The notes below the pieces were generated by a model. The model saw nothing but the letters and a program-made list of their open reading frames with translations. It searched no databases and had not been told where the DNA came from. Position numbers and translations under genes: made by a program. Shown one piece after another: positions 1 to 8,081 of a stretch of DNA of 64,000 nt (position 1 is its first letter; the number at the start of each line of letters is the position of its first letter). This DNA is from a virus. The DNA is taken from positions 23,349 through 87,348 of IMG/VR virus record IMGVR_UViG_3300005264_000003; one strand, given 5' to 3'.

Positions 1-7
1 TATTATT

Positions 8-724
8 ATGGAAGATACTAAAGCTTTAGCCAATAAAATATTTGTAGAAATGGTAGAGAAACTACCAGCATCTGATCCAGAAAATAACCCCTTTGCGAAC
101 GTTGGAGTTATAACATCTTTAAATCAATTCATGGATTTAGTTATTGCAGCAAACTCTATTTACAATGAAACATTTGAAATACCGAATACGGACCAGTTAG
201 TAATAGCAGAAGATGTGCCAAGCGAAATCGTCAACAAGATGAATAACTTGGGCTCAAATACAATAGATGCAGATACATTAAGAGACTTAAGAATAGTAAC
301 ATATACTGCTGATGAGAGACCGGCAGTTATTGCAGCAAGAAGAACAAACGAATACAATGGCACTCGTAGCATTAAGTACAGGTTAATTGATATAGTTCCT
401 GATCCTATGTACACAGGCTATTCGATAGCTAGGTATGGAAGAGAAATAGAAGCTGACCTATCCTTTCATGTGTGGGGAATAAATTTCGAGGACATCCGTA
501 AGAGAGGGGCGCTCCTTAAGGATATAATCGACACAAACGTTTGGTTTTTTAAAAATAAAGGTCTCAAGGATATTATCTGGCAAGACAGTCGAGAGACAAG
601 ATTGTGGGATGGTAAAAACTTAGTTAAAGAGAAAATAGAACGCTATCTAGTAAGGTATGTTGACCTTAAGGTAGTAAGAGAGAAGAACCTTGAGCAGGTA
701 ATTTTCCAGTTCGGGTTATCGTAA
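8..724 (+). CDS. Putative tail terminator / head-tail connector structural protein
   Basis: A 238-residue protein just upstream of the tail sheath gene, a place where contractile phages usually encode tail-completion or terminator proteins; that context is the main argument for the call. No catalytic motif or membrane segment is visible. The protein is mixed alpha/beta, with a helical first 60 residues and a C-terminal half rich in charged beta-like segments. The ATG at 8 is the first in frame, but the window begins 7 bases earlier with no in-frame stop and no visible ribosome binding site, so the real start may lie upstream. It ends 29 bases before the sheath start. It could equally be another neck or baseplate protein. 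Confidence 0.5.
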   Translation: MEDTKALANKIFVEMVEKLPASDPENNPFANVGVITSLNQFMDLVIAANSIYNETFEIPNTDQLVIAEDVPSEIVNKMNNLGSNTIDADTLRDLRIVTYTADERPAVIAARRTNEYNGTRSIKYRLIDIVPDPMYTGYSIARYGREIEADLSFHVWGINFEDIRKRGALLKDIIDTNVWFFKNKGLKDIIWQDSRETRLWDGKNLVKEKIERYLVRYVDLKVVREKNLEQVIFQFGLS

Positions 725-753
725 CCTCAATAAAACAATGGAGGAAAGAATAT

Positions 754-3462
754 ATGTTTAATGTTGCACCCAGATATCTATCCGGTATTTCTGTGTTTCT
801 TGGTGATGATATCACTGAGCGAGAAGTCACTGGAGAGTTAGTTGTCCTAATGGGTCCAGCTACAAAGGGTCCTTCTAGTGCCGTAACTTTAAGAAGTATT
901 GATAGCTTAGTACCTCTTTTTGGCTCTAATAACCCTCTTGCTAAAGCTGCTCACCAATTTTGGGATGGCTATGTTGATGCAGGCGCTACAAACTCACTAC
1001 AACTCGTAGCAATGCGTATTGGTGGAATTGCAGCAACGCTCGCAAACTCTTTCGGCGTAGTCATCGAAACAGAAGATGCATATAATGGTATTGAAGACGA
1101 ATACTATGTTTATATTTGTGACGTAGATGCAGAATCCTTTAACGTTAAGGTATGGGACAAAGACAGACTGCTTGTTTTTGACTACCTAAATGCAATTGAT
1201 ACAAGATATGTCAAGGTAACCGTGCCTGATATAACTGGCACTACTGGTAAGCTTTATGGTACTGATATTGATAATGATCCTTTGAATCCTGGCTTAACAC
1301 TCGCTGAGCTAACAAACAAAGATCAAGTTGCACCTGGTGGCTTATTTTATGGTACTACTGGTGCAGGCCCTGTTCCTGGTGCAAGTAGCATTGTCTTAAG
1401 TGATGAGCATGGCTCGCAAGATTCATTTGCATCCTTTGCTGACCTATTCCCATCTACGGGCAAGGTAAGAATTTCAGGTAAGATTGGTGCCGTTAAATAC
1501 GAAGAGTTTATTAGCTATTCAGAATATGACTCTGAAACTAATACCTTTACTTTATCTGCCGAGACTACTGTGGATTTCTCTGGTGTAGCTGCTACTGATA
1601 TGAGAGTAGAGTATATTGGCTCAACTTTAATAAAAGGTGATTCTGAGTTAGACCTAACTGATCGTCAGCTTTATGAGAAGATGCGCAATATGCTTCTAGA
1701 AGTTGAAACTTGGACTCCTGATTATATTGTTACTGGTGGCGGATATTTTGATGCTAAAGGAACTTACGTATCAGGTAAGACTGCTGTAACAGTACCTACA
1801 ACTGCACAGGTTGCTGGTCCAGAAACTGCAGACACAGCGCTTTCATTAGCATTCGTTGAGGCTGAGGCAGCTGCTACATGGGCAGACTCAGGTACCGCTA
1901 AGCTAGATAGTGGACTAGAGCTAGACCTTGGTGATGGCAATGGCCTTACTGGAGTTAGTCAGTATATTCGATACTCAGGCATTACAACCGTTGATGACGG
2001 ACAATCGGATACAGACTATAGACTCAATGTAACATTTGATCAATTTGAAGTTAGTGCAAATTACGTAGGGGATTCTCAAGTTCTTTATGTTAAGCAAAAA
2101 GCAAGTGGACCTGCAATCGATAAGTTGATGCCAGAGGGATGGTTCCGTATCTCTAAGGCAGGACAAACACTAGCTGGATACTATAAGCTAGCATCTGTTA
2201 CTGATGGAGTTGCTAAGCTTGCAATTCACGTACCTGCTAATCAAGCAGCAGAAATAAGTGTCCATGTGTCTGGTGCAGCTGAATTTGATGCCGATGGAGA
2301 TGGAGCACTGCCGATAGCTACTGACACATTTGAGCTTTGCTGGATGCCTTTTGGTACTAATGACACTTACCTACATGGCTACTGGACTGAGATTGAAAGC
2401 TATGAGACTGGCATTGGCTACGTTAAAGAGACCGATCAAGGTGACTGCTATACTTTTGAGTGGAGCGATGAGCCTCAGATTGGATATGGATTAGCTCATT
2501 TCGGCTATCTTATTGCGAACTTCTGTAATGAAGCGACTATTGGTTACAATACGCCACTTACAGGAATGAACATGACTCCGCCTACTGCATTTGACAGAGC
2601 GTCAGTTATTCAATGGATTGGATCTAAGGCCGCATACAAGATGGTTGCTGGAGAGCCTACCGCTATTGAAGCTGTATCTGCATCCGGTACAGGTCTTCTT
2701 GGCAATGCCATTATGGCAGGTTCGGAGAGATTTAATCGTACATACTTAAATGACACAGCAAATAACAAGTTTGTTGATCCAGCATATGGTCTTCTTATGA
2801 CTAATGATGGATTTGTTGATGGCTCAGAGACAAGAGATACTTACGGTAACGTAGTTGATCTTGGTAAGTTTATGTGTGTTGGTGCAGGACTGCTAACATT
2901 TGTAAATGCCGCTTCTGGTACTCCTTATACTGAAACATGTGGCTTGTATTCAATTGGTATGCTAGCTGGTAGCCCAAAAGAGCAAGGTATTTCATTTAAG
3001 CAAATTGGTAAAAATTCTGGCACTACAATTAGTGTCATTGTTAATAGAAAATTATATAATGACCTAGTTAACCTTGGCTATATTGTAATTACTAGAGAAA
3101 AAGGCCTTGGATGGGTTATCAATAACGATCACTCTGTTGCAAGAAAAGATAGCGGATATCGCTTAATTTCTACTACAAGAATTGTTAAAACTGTTATTGA
3201 GGCTAAGCGTCAAGAGCTTGTAAGTTTTATTGGCAAGCCTATTAATACATTCTACTACGAGGCAGCTAAGACTAAAATGGCTGACTCCTTCAAGAATGAC
3301 GTTTCACTAGGTCTGCTTAATGGCTATAACTTCAACCTCGAAGCTTCTAAGGCTGGTCAGGCTATTGGTAAGCTCTACTTAAGAGTAGTTCTTAATCCGC
3401 CACTTGAATTAACTCAAGTAGACATTGATACTGTTATTGACCGCAACGTAACAACTAGCTAA
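754..3462 (+). CDS. Contractile tail sheath protein
   Basis: This 902-residue protein forms the contractile sheath around the tail tube. The N-terminus has the usual sheath opening (PRYLSGISVFLGDDITERE, then a VVLMGPATKGP strand and loop), and the last 200 residues show the conserved sheath core: YIVITREKGLGWVINNDHS, a STTRIVKTVIEAKRQEL helix and a final FNLEASKAGQAIGKLYLRV region. About 400 residues in the middle form an acidic, beta-rich insertion, probably surface domains, which makes it longer than T4 gp18 (659 residues). A strong ribosome binding site (GGAGGAAAG) precedes the ATG. The tube gene follows after a hairpin. Among the most confident calls in the window. Confidence 0.94.
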   Translation: MFNVAPRYLSGISVFLGDDITEREVTGELVVLMGPATKGPSSAVTLRSIDSLVPLFGSNNPLAKAAHQFWDGYVDAGATNSLQLVAMRIGGIAATLANSFGVVIETEDAYNGIEDEYYVYICDVDAESFNVKVWDKDRLLVFDYLNAIDTRYVKVTVPDITGTTGKLYGTDIDNDPLNPGLTLAELTNKDQVAPGGLFYGTTGAGPVPGASSIVLSDEHGSQDSFASFADLFPSTGKVRISGKIGAVKYEEFISYSEYDSETNTFTLSAETTVDFSGVAATDMRVEYIGSTLIKGDSELDLTDRQLYEKMRNMLLEVETWTPDYIVTGGGYFDAKGTYVSGKTAVTVPTTAQVAGPETADTALSLAFVEAEAAATWADSGTAKLDSGLELDLGDGNGLTGVSQYIRYSGITTVDDGQSDTDYRLNVTFDQFEVSANYVGDSQVLYVKQKASGPAIDKLMPEGWFRISKAGQTLAGYYKLASVTDGVAKLAIHVPANQAAEISVHVSGAAEFDADGDGALPIATDTFELCWMPFGTNDTYLHGYWTEIESYETGIGYVKETDQGDCYTFEWSDEPQIGYGLAHFGYLIANFCNEATIGYNTPLTGMNMTPPTAFDRASVIQWIGSKAAYKMVAGEPTAIEAVSASGTGLLGNAIMAGSERFNRTYLNDTANNKFVDPAYGLLMTNDGFVDGSETRDTYGNVVDLGKFMCVGAGLLTFVNAASGTPYTETCGLYSIGMLAGSPKEQGISFKQIGKNSGTTISVIVNRKLYNDLVNLGYIVITREKGLGWVINNDHSVARKDSGYRLISTTRIVKTVIEAKRQELVSFIGKPINTFYYEAAKTKMADSFKNDVSLGLLNGYNFNLEASKAGQAIGKLYLRVVLNPPLELTQVDIDTVIDRNVTTS

Positions 3463-3471
3463 CAATAGGAA

Positions 3472-3491
3472 GGAAGAGCTTCGGCTCTTCC
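3472..3491 (+). promoter_or_regulatory. Perfect 8-bp stem with UUCG tetraloop between sheath and tube genes
   Basis: GGAAGAGC, TTCG, GCTCTTCC: an uninterrupted 8-bp stem closed by the exceptionally stable cUUCGg loop, 9 bases after the sheath stop. There is no U-run after it, so it does not look like a simple intrinsic terminator. It more likely acts as an mRNA stabiliser or processing stop that sets sheath and tube transcript levels. The tube gene's own GGAGG site lies about 20 bases downstream. Confidence 0.7.
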
Positions 3492-3521
3492 GGACTATTA
3501 ATCTATTCGGAGGAATAATTA

Positions 3522-4145
3522 ATGGATAACAATAATGCTCTACAGAATGTCTTCTCTGGATCTGATGTAGTTTGCATCTTCGGTGACAGCTACATGGGTG
3601 AGTGTATGTCTCTTACCGTTGGCATCAACAGAGAAGCAGGCCCACTATATGTTATGGGCCGTAAGGAGCCAATCGCAATCCCTAAAGGAAAACGTGGCAT
3701 TGGCGGATCATTTATCTTAGCTCAATTAGGATACGATGCGCTACTTGGCTTCTATGAACAGATCATGGGAACTAATAAGAAGCCTATTTGGGTACGTAAA
3801 GATGAAAGCGTTCCTTCTACTGAGAGAGGCATTGATACAACAGCCTATAAGGCAGACAATGTTTCAATTGCTGAAGATGGTACTATTACTGAAATTGGCA
3901 CATTTGACTTATGGGAAGAGCTATATACCCCTAACTATGTCGATCAAATGCCTCCTTTTAACATGACTATCGTTGGCGTCAATGAGCAGGGCGAGAAGAT
4001 GGGATTCCGTATTTACGGAGTTACCATTATTAATGAAGGCATGGCTATTTCTGTTGATGAGCTTAATATGGAGAAGCGCTATACATTCATTGCTCAATCT
4101 GTATCTCGTACACAAAAACTAGCTAGCAATACAAGTACTAATTAA
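3522..4145 (+). CDS. Tail tube protein
   Basis: A 207-residue protein directly after the sheath, the usual place for the tail tube monomer. It has the features of the gp19-like tube fold: an early strand pair (SGSDVVCIFGDSYMGECMSL), a central strand with a glycine-rich turn (GKRGIGGSFILAQLGY), and a C-terminal strand pair around PPFNMTIVGVNEQGEKMGFRIYG followed by an AISVDELNMEKRYTFIA strand. Size is close to the T4 tube (163 residues) and phiKZ-type tubes. GGAGG precedes the ATG. It is followed by a strong terminator, so the sheath-tube pair can be expressed at a level separate from the downstream genes. Confidence 0.85.
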   Translation: MDNNNALQNVFSGSDVVCIFGDSYMGECMSLTVGINREAGPLYVMGRKEPIAIPKGKRGIGGSFILAQLGYDALLGFYEQIMGTNKKPIWVRKDESVPSTERGIDTTAYKADNVSIAEDGTITEIGTFDLWEELYTPNYVDQMPPFNMTIVGVNEQGEKMGFRIYGVTIINEGMAISVDELNMEKRYTFIAQSVSRTQKLASNTSTN

Positions 4146-4176
4146 TATTGCTAACAAGCTGAATGCACTATCTCTT

Positions 4177-4225
4177 AAGCCCGAGGTTGCACTAGAAATA
4201 GTGTGCTTCGGGCTTTCTGTTTTTA
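4177..4225 (+). terminator. Rho-independent terminator after the tail tube gene
   Basis: AAGCCCGA pairs with TCGGGCTT, and inside it GCACTA pairs with TAGTG around a GAAA loop, giving an extended hairpin. It is followed by a T-rich tract (TCTGTTTTT). It lies 31 bases after the tube stop and 26 bases before the next start, closing the sheath-tube transcription unit. Confidence 0.85.
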
Positions 4226-4250
4226 AAACTTTATATAGGAGAAGCTAAGA

Positions 4251-5567
4251 ATGGCTACCTTAAAAAGAACAAACTCAAATATACATATAATTGTAAGATT
4301 ACAGCCAAGTAAAGATAAGCCATGGTACTTTCATAATTCATCAATTGAACTAACTGTCGCTGAGGGCAGATATATAGATCCCGTTTCAGGACTAACACTT
4401 GAAAGCGCCATTAAGAGCAAGCTTAATGAAATAGAATTGAGCTCGCCAGACTCGTCTCCTAAGGATGTTGAAAGTCAAATAACCAGAATAATAGAAAGAG
4501 CAAGAGAAAATGCCATTGAATTAAGCTTCAATGCCTCAAGTAGCACTGTTGGCAAGTTTGATCCTAAGGTGGGTAAGGTAACTGGAGTAGAGGCTCCTGG
4601 TAAGTTTCCTTCATCTATGTCCACAGAGAGCGACTCTGCATATAATATTGGTGATAAAAACGTAGAAGACGTAACAGAAGGGCTTGGTGCATTTTGGAAG
4701 GCTCAAAGAGAGGGTGGCAAGAATGTAAATGGATTTCAAGAGACTGTTGGTGGAGCCGACATGGCAGTATTTTTCTTAGCTGAAGTGCCAATTATTGACG
4801 ACCTAGTTAAAGGTATAGCCAAGGAAGAGGCAAGAAAAGAGTTAATTGTTCTTGAGATGGACAACGTGCTATCTTTACAGTACTCTATATTAAGAGAGGT
4901 CTACCCCGTAAGACAACTAGGCAATGCTAATCCTGTAGATTTCACAAGAGGCCCTAGGACAATAGCTGGACACATAGCGTTTGCTATATTCTCAGAAGAT
5001 ATACTTGGCAGGTTAAGGTCTCGAGTACTTAAGGAATTTGAAGGCCTATTTAAGAATATAAAAAACAATCAAGAGTCGCTCATGAAAACAGTGGCGTCAA
5101 CTCAAGCTAAAATGGATAACCTGCTAATTAACGAAGACTTATCTGTAGATCAAGGCGTAATGGATAATAAGACTGCACTAGATGAAGCAAATGCAGCTGC
5201 AGCTAAAATGTATCAATATTATGATGCAGCACTACACTTTGATGCTGTTGAATTACTAGACTCACTACCTCCGTTTCACTTACTTGTTATGGGGATTAAT
5301 GAGAATGGTGTATTATCTAAATTTCTAGTAAAGAATATACAAATAATAGATGAAAATCAATTGCAAGGCACTAGGCAGCCAAACATAATGAATAAAGCAT
5401 CATTCGTTGCGAGAGATATAGTACCAATGAGCGCTGCTGGACTAGATAAGACTGTAACATCATCAATGAATGATTGGGCTCCTGGATCCGGCAATAACTC
5501 TGTAACAAAGAAGTTTTCAGCCTCTCAGGCATTAAGTCAAAGTATACGTAGCGATTTGGAGATATAA
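4251..5567 (+). CDS. Tail tube-fold-like virion structural protein
   Basis: A 438-residue protein of unknown exact role. Its centre has REVYPVRQLG followed by DFTRGPRTIAGHIAFAIF, a strand-turn-strand signature of the kind seen in tube-like and baseplate-tube initiator proteins of large myophages. The C-terminal 100 residues (LPPFHLLVMGINENGVLSKF, then KNIQIIDENQ) repeat the PPF-beta-hairpin pattern seen at the end of the tail tube protein in this window, which suggests a shared fold. A long helical segment lies between about residues 260 and 340. It ends 2 bases before the next gene, which carries the same type of fold. A baseplate tube or tube-capping role is inference from this resemblance. 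Confidence 0.5.
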   Translation: MATLKRTNSNIHIIVRLQPSKDKPWYFHNSSIELTVAEGRYIDPVSGLTLESAIKSKLNEIELSSPDSSPKDVESQITRIIERARENAIELSFNASSSTVGKFDPKVGKVTGVEAPGKFPSSMSTESDSAYNIGDKNVEDVTEGLGAFWKAQREGGKNVNGFQETVGGADMAVFFLAEVPIIDDLVKGIAKEEARKELIVLEMDNVLSLQYSILREVYPVRQLGNANPVDFTRGPRTIAGHIAFAIFSEDILGRLRSRVLKEFEGLFKNIKNNQESLMKTVASTQAKMDNLLINEDLSVDQGVMDNKTALDEANAAAAKMYQYYDAALHFDAVELLDSLPPFHLLVMGINENGVLSKFLVKNIQIIDENQLQGTRQPNIMNKASFVARDIVPMSAAGLDKTVTSSMNDWAPGSGNNSVTKKFSASQALSQSIRSDLEI

Positions 5568-5569
5568 GA

Positions 5570-7051
5570 ATGACTGACAATTCAGGATATGAATTTAGCG
5601 GTGGCATAAATAGTGTTGGAGAAGTTACTGAATATAAAAAGCAAACATCTTACGAGCCGACATATGTTACTGCACCACAGGGTAAGATTTTAATAAACGG
5701 TATGTTAATTGATGAATGCTATGATATACAATACTCTTATAGAGAATTTAAAGAGCCAGTATATGGGTACAACTCCAGGCATTTTGATAAAATATTACCT
5801 GGCACCGTAATAATTCACGGAGCCTTCACGATAAACTATAAGCACGATGGATATCTTCATTCAGCTCTGCATATCGCTAGCGGAGGAGACAGTGGTAACG
5901 ATCTGTCTTCTATAGATGCTGCCATCTTAAGAAAGGAAGATCTTAAACAAAAACAAATAGCATACAGGTCGAGCTTAGATAGCTTAAGGGCTAGCCAAGA
6001 AAGCCGCAAAGGACTATTGGATCAAAAAGCTCAAGCTGAGGTAGCCATGAAGACTGCAACTCAGCACTTATCTGATGCAAAGAGCAAGCAGCAAATGAAC
6101 TGCGGAAAAGGAGGAGCACTCGATGCTGAAGTTTCCTCGGCTAGAAAAAAATACCAAGAGTATGTAAATAGTCTCACCACTGAGCAACTAGAGCAAGTTA
6201 CGGCTGCTAAGAAAGAAGTCAAAGAAGCTCAAACTCTTAGTAGCGAGAGCAGTGCTGAGTATGCTAAATTATCTGAAGAGCTACTGAGTAAGAAGAATCA
6301 AATTAGATTAGAGATAAATAAGCTAATAGAGCAAAACATAAATAACAAGACTGTAATGCAAAAGTCAGAAACAAAAAAAACTTTACTTAAGGATACAAAT
6401 GCAACAGAAGAAGAGGTCTCTTCTGTCGAAGCATATATTACTAGGCTAAGAATTTCATATGAAGCAAGGGAAGATAAAATAACGTCACTTAAGGCTAAGG
6501 AAGAATTATTAGACGCAGACATAGCTGAGCAAGAGCAATCATATAGGAAAATTGCAATCAAGGAAGATGACTCAATAGAGAAGAGTGTTACTTCTACTCC
6601 AGAGACAGTAAGGTATATTGAGTTAAAACAAAGGCTTGATGTGGCGATTACAAATAAAACTGACGGATCATCACTAATTAAAGCAGAGGTAATGTCATTT
6701 CAAGATGTATTTGATAAGGCCTCAGCTAACCTGAAGTCTGCACAGAAAAAGCTAGGAGAACTAGAGCAGAGCACGGATGCACTTAGGGAATCAATGATTG
6801 ACAATAAGAAGAAGGTAAGAGAAATAAACGATTTAGTAATAAAGCACATAGAGCTAGGCGATGACTATGTGAGAATTAAGCATCAGAGAGCAGAAGACTA
6901 TAAGGACTTTAATATATTTATTGAATACAATGGAGACATACATAAAGTTCTTATGCATTGCCAGCTTACTGGGCATACACATGCATTGCCACATTCAGGC
7001 GATCCAGTTAGAGAGCAATATACATTTATAGCAAAGAAGATAAATGCATAA
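5570..7051 (+). CDS. Tube-fold-like structural protein with large coiled-coil insertion
   Basis: A 493-residue protein in three parts. Residues 1-115 hold beta strands and the motif EPVYGYNSRHFDKILPGTVI followed by HGAFTINYKHDGYL, like the tube-fold partner proteins of large myophages. Residues about 120-435 are almost entirely charged heptad-like helix (rich in K, E, Q, A, L) and should form a long coiled coil. Residues 440-493 return to a compact strand pair (DFNIFIEYN, KVLMHCQLTGHTHALP) that appears to complete the fold begun before the coil. It starts 2 bases after the preceding gene. The likely role is a tail-tube end or baseplate-tube subunit with a projecting helical hairpin. Confidence 0.5.
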   Translation: MTDNSGYEFSGGINSVGEVTEYKKQTSYEPTYVTAPQGKILINGMLIDECYDIQYSYREFKEPVYGYNSRHFDKILPGTVIIHGAFTINYKHDGYLHSALHIASGGDSGNDLSSIDAAILRKEDLKQKQIAYRSSLDSLRASQESRKGLLDQKAQAEVAMKTATQHLSDAKSKQQMNCGKGGALDAEVSSARKKYQEYVNSLTTEQLEQVTAAKKEVKEAQTLSSESSAEYAKLSEELLSKKNQIRLEINKLIEQNINNKTVMQKSETKKTLLKDTNATEEEVSSVEAYITRLRISYEAREDKITSLKAKEELLDADIAEQEQSYRKIAIKEDDSIEKSVTSTPETVRYIELKQRLDVAITNKTDGSSLIKAEVMSFQDVFDKASANLKSAQKKLGELEQSTDALRESMIDNKKKVREINDLVIKHIELGDDYVRIKHQRAEDYKDFNIFIEYNGDIHKVLMHCQLTGHTHALPHSGDPVREQYTFIAKKINA

Positions 7052-7089
7052 TATGCTTATTAACACATACAACCTAAAAGGAGACAAAT

Positions 7090-7506
7090 ATGAAAGAAGA
7101 GATTAGCAAGGAAGCGCAACCAGTTTTAGAGAGTAGTTTTTGGGATGAAATTGATTGGGATAAAGTATCTCATAATAAGATTGACAGAGGAAGCTTCTTG
7201 AGAACTAAGTCACTTAATAGTAAGATATTTGCTACGTTTCTTGGACCGCAAGATCAGTTGCAATTCTACTTATTTAAGCCTCTTGGATGGGCTAAGTACA
7301 AAGACATTAGATCAAAAGACTTAGATAAAGACACTGTGCATGAATATATCATAAATGCATGTCTAATACATCCAGCCAGCAATCCAATTGCTGTAGGCAA
7401 TATTGATGCAGGTATAATGCTAACACTTGTAAATCAAATACTTACTATAAGCAACTTCTTAACGGATCCAAATCAGGCACTTGAATTACTATTAGAGATC
7501 AAATAA
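7090..7506 (+). CDS. Putative tail assembly chaperone, first of pair
   Basis: A 138-residue acidic, helical protein between tube-like genes and the first giant ORF, where tail assembly chaperones (lambda G/GT type) normally precede the tape measure gene. The core is FATFLGPQDQLQFYLFKPLGWAKY followed by a helical region with HEYIINACLIHPASN, a pattern like the chaperone 'GTxxEY' region. It ends in TAATG, shared with the next start, so the two are translationally coupled. No slippery heptamer was found near the end, unlike the frameshifted lambda-type pairs. The upstream spacer holds AAAGGAG as ribosome binding site. Confidence 0.5.
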   Translation: MKEEISKEAQPVLESSFWDEIDWDKVSHNKIDRGSFLRTKSLNSKIFATFLGPQDQLQFYLFKPLGWAKYKDIRSKDLDKDTVHEYIINACLIHPASNPIAVGNIDAGIMLTLVNQILTISNFLTDPNQALELLLEIK

Positions 7507-8081
7507 TGTCAAAATATAAAATCTCTACCAGTGATTACACGATAGTATTTAACTCTATAAGTGCAGAGGATGCAGACAGGTATCACAGAATAATAAAGCA
7601 GACAGATAGCGCAGAGGCTGAAGAGATGTTATTCTTGTCAATAGTGGAAGATAAGAGCATTGACATAGAGTCACTCAATGCTGGCGTTATACCAACAGTG
7701 CTGTATTGCGCATTTCATATATCTGGATTTATAACTATAGATGAGTCTGTTCCAGACAACATAGAGAAGGCTAGAACTAGAATAGCAAGTAGCCTTTATC
7801 ATTCCTTACTGTATCCAGCTATAATAAAGACTCAGCCAGGGTATACATTAGATATGCTGCGGAGCAAAAGCTTAAATGACTTAATGGAACTATTCGCTTT
7901 AAGCGAGATAATCCTAGGCAAAGACATTGTCAATATCGAAGAAATGAGAAAAACTATTGCTGAAAGTAAACAAAATAAAGTTTCTCCATCTGCTGGCGGA
8001 ATTGCCGGAGTAACATCAGAAGAGCTTGACTTAGTTAAGTCAATGATTGAAGCGGAAGAATTTAATAGCGAGATATTCTAA
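7506..8081 (+). CDS. Putative tail assembly chaperone, second of pair
   Basis: A 191-residue helical protein whose start overlaps the preceding stop by one base (TAATG) and whose own stop overlaps the start of the 1951-residue giant in the same way. This chain of couplings matches chaperone genes translated with the tape measure. A central helix-rich region (VIPTVLYCAFHISGFITIDE, then SSLYHSLLYPAIIKTQPGY) precedes a polar C-terminal tail. No enzymatic motif was seen. The chaperone role rests on position and size; the family cannot be named from sequence alone. Confidence 0.45.
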   Translation: MSKYKISTSDYTIVFNSISAEDADRYHRIIKQTDSAEAEEMLFLSIVEDKSIDIESLNAGVIPTVLYCAFHISGFITIDESVPDNIEKARTRIASSLYHSLLYPAIIKTQPGYTLDMLRSKSLNDLMELFALSEIILGKDIVNIEEMRKTIAESKQNKVSPSAGGIAGVTSEELDLVKSMIEAEEFNSEIF

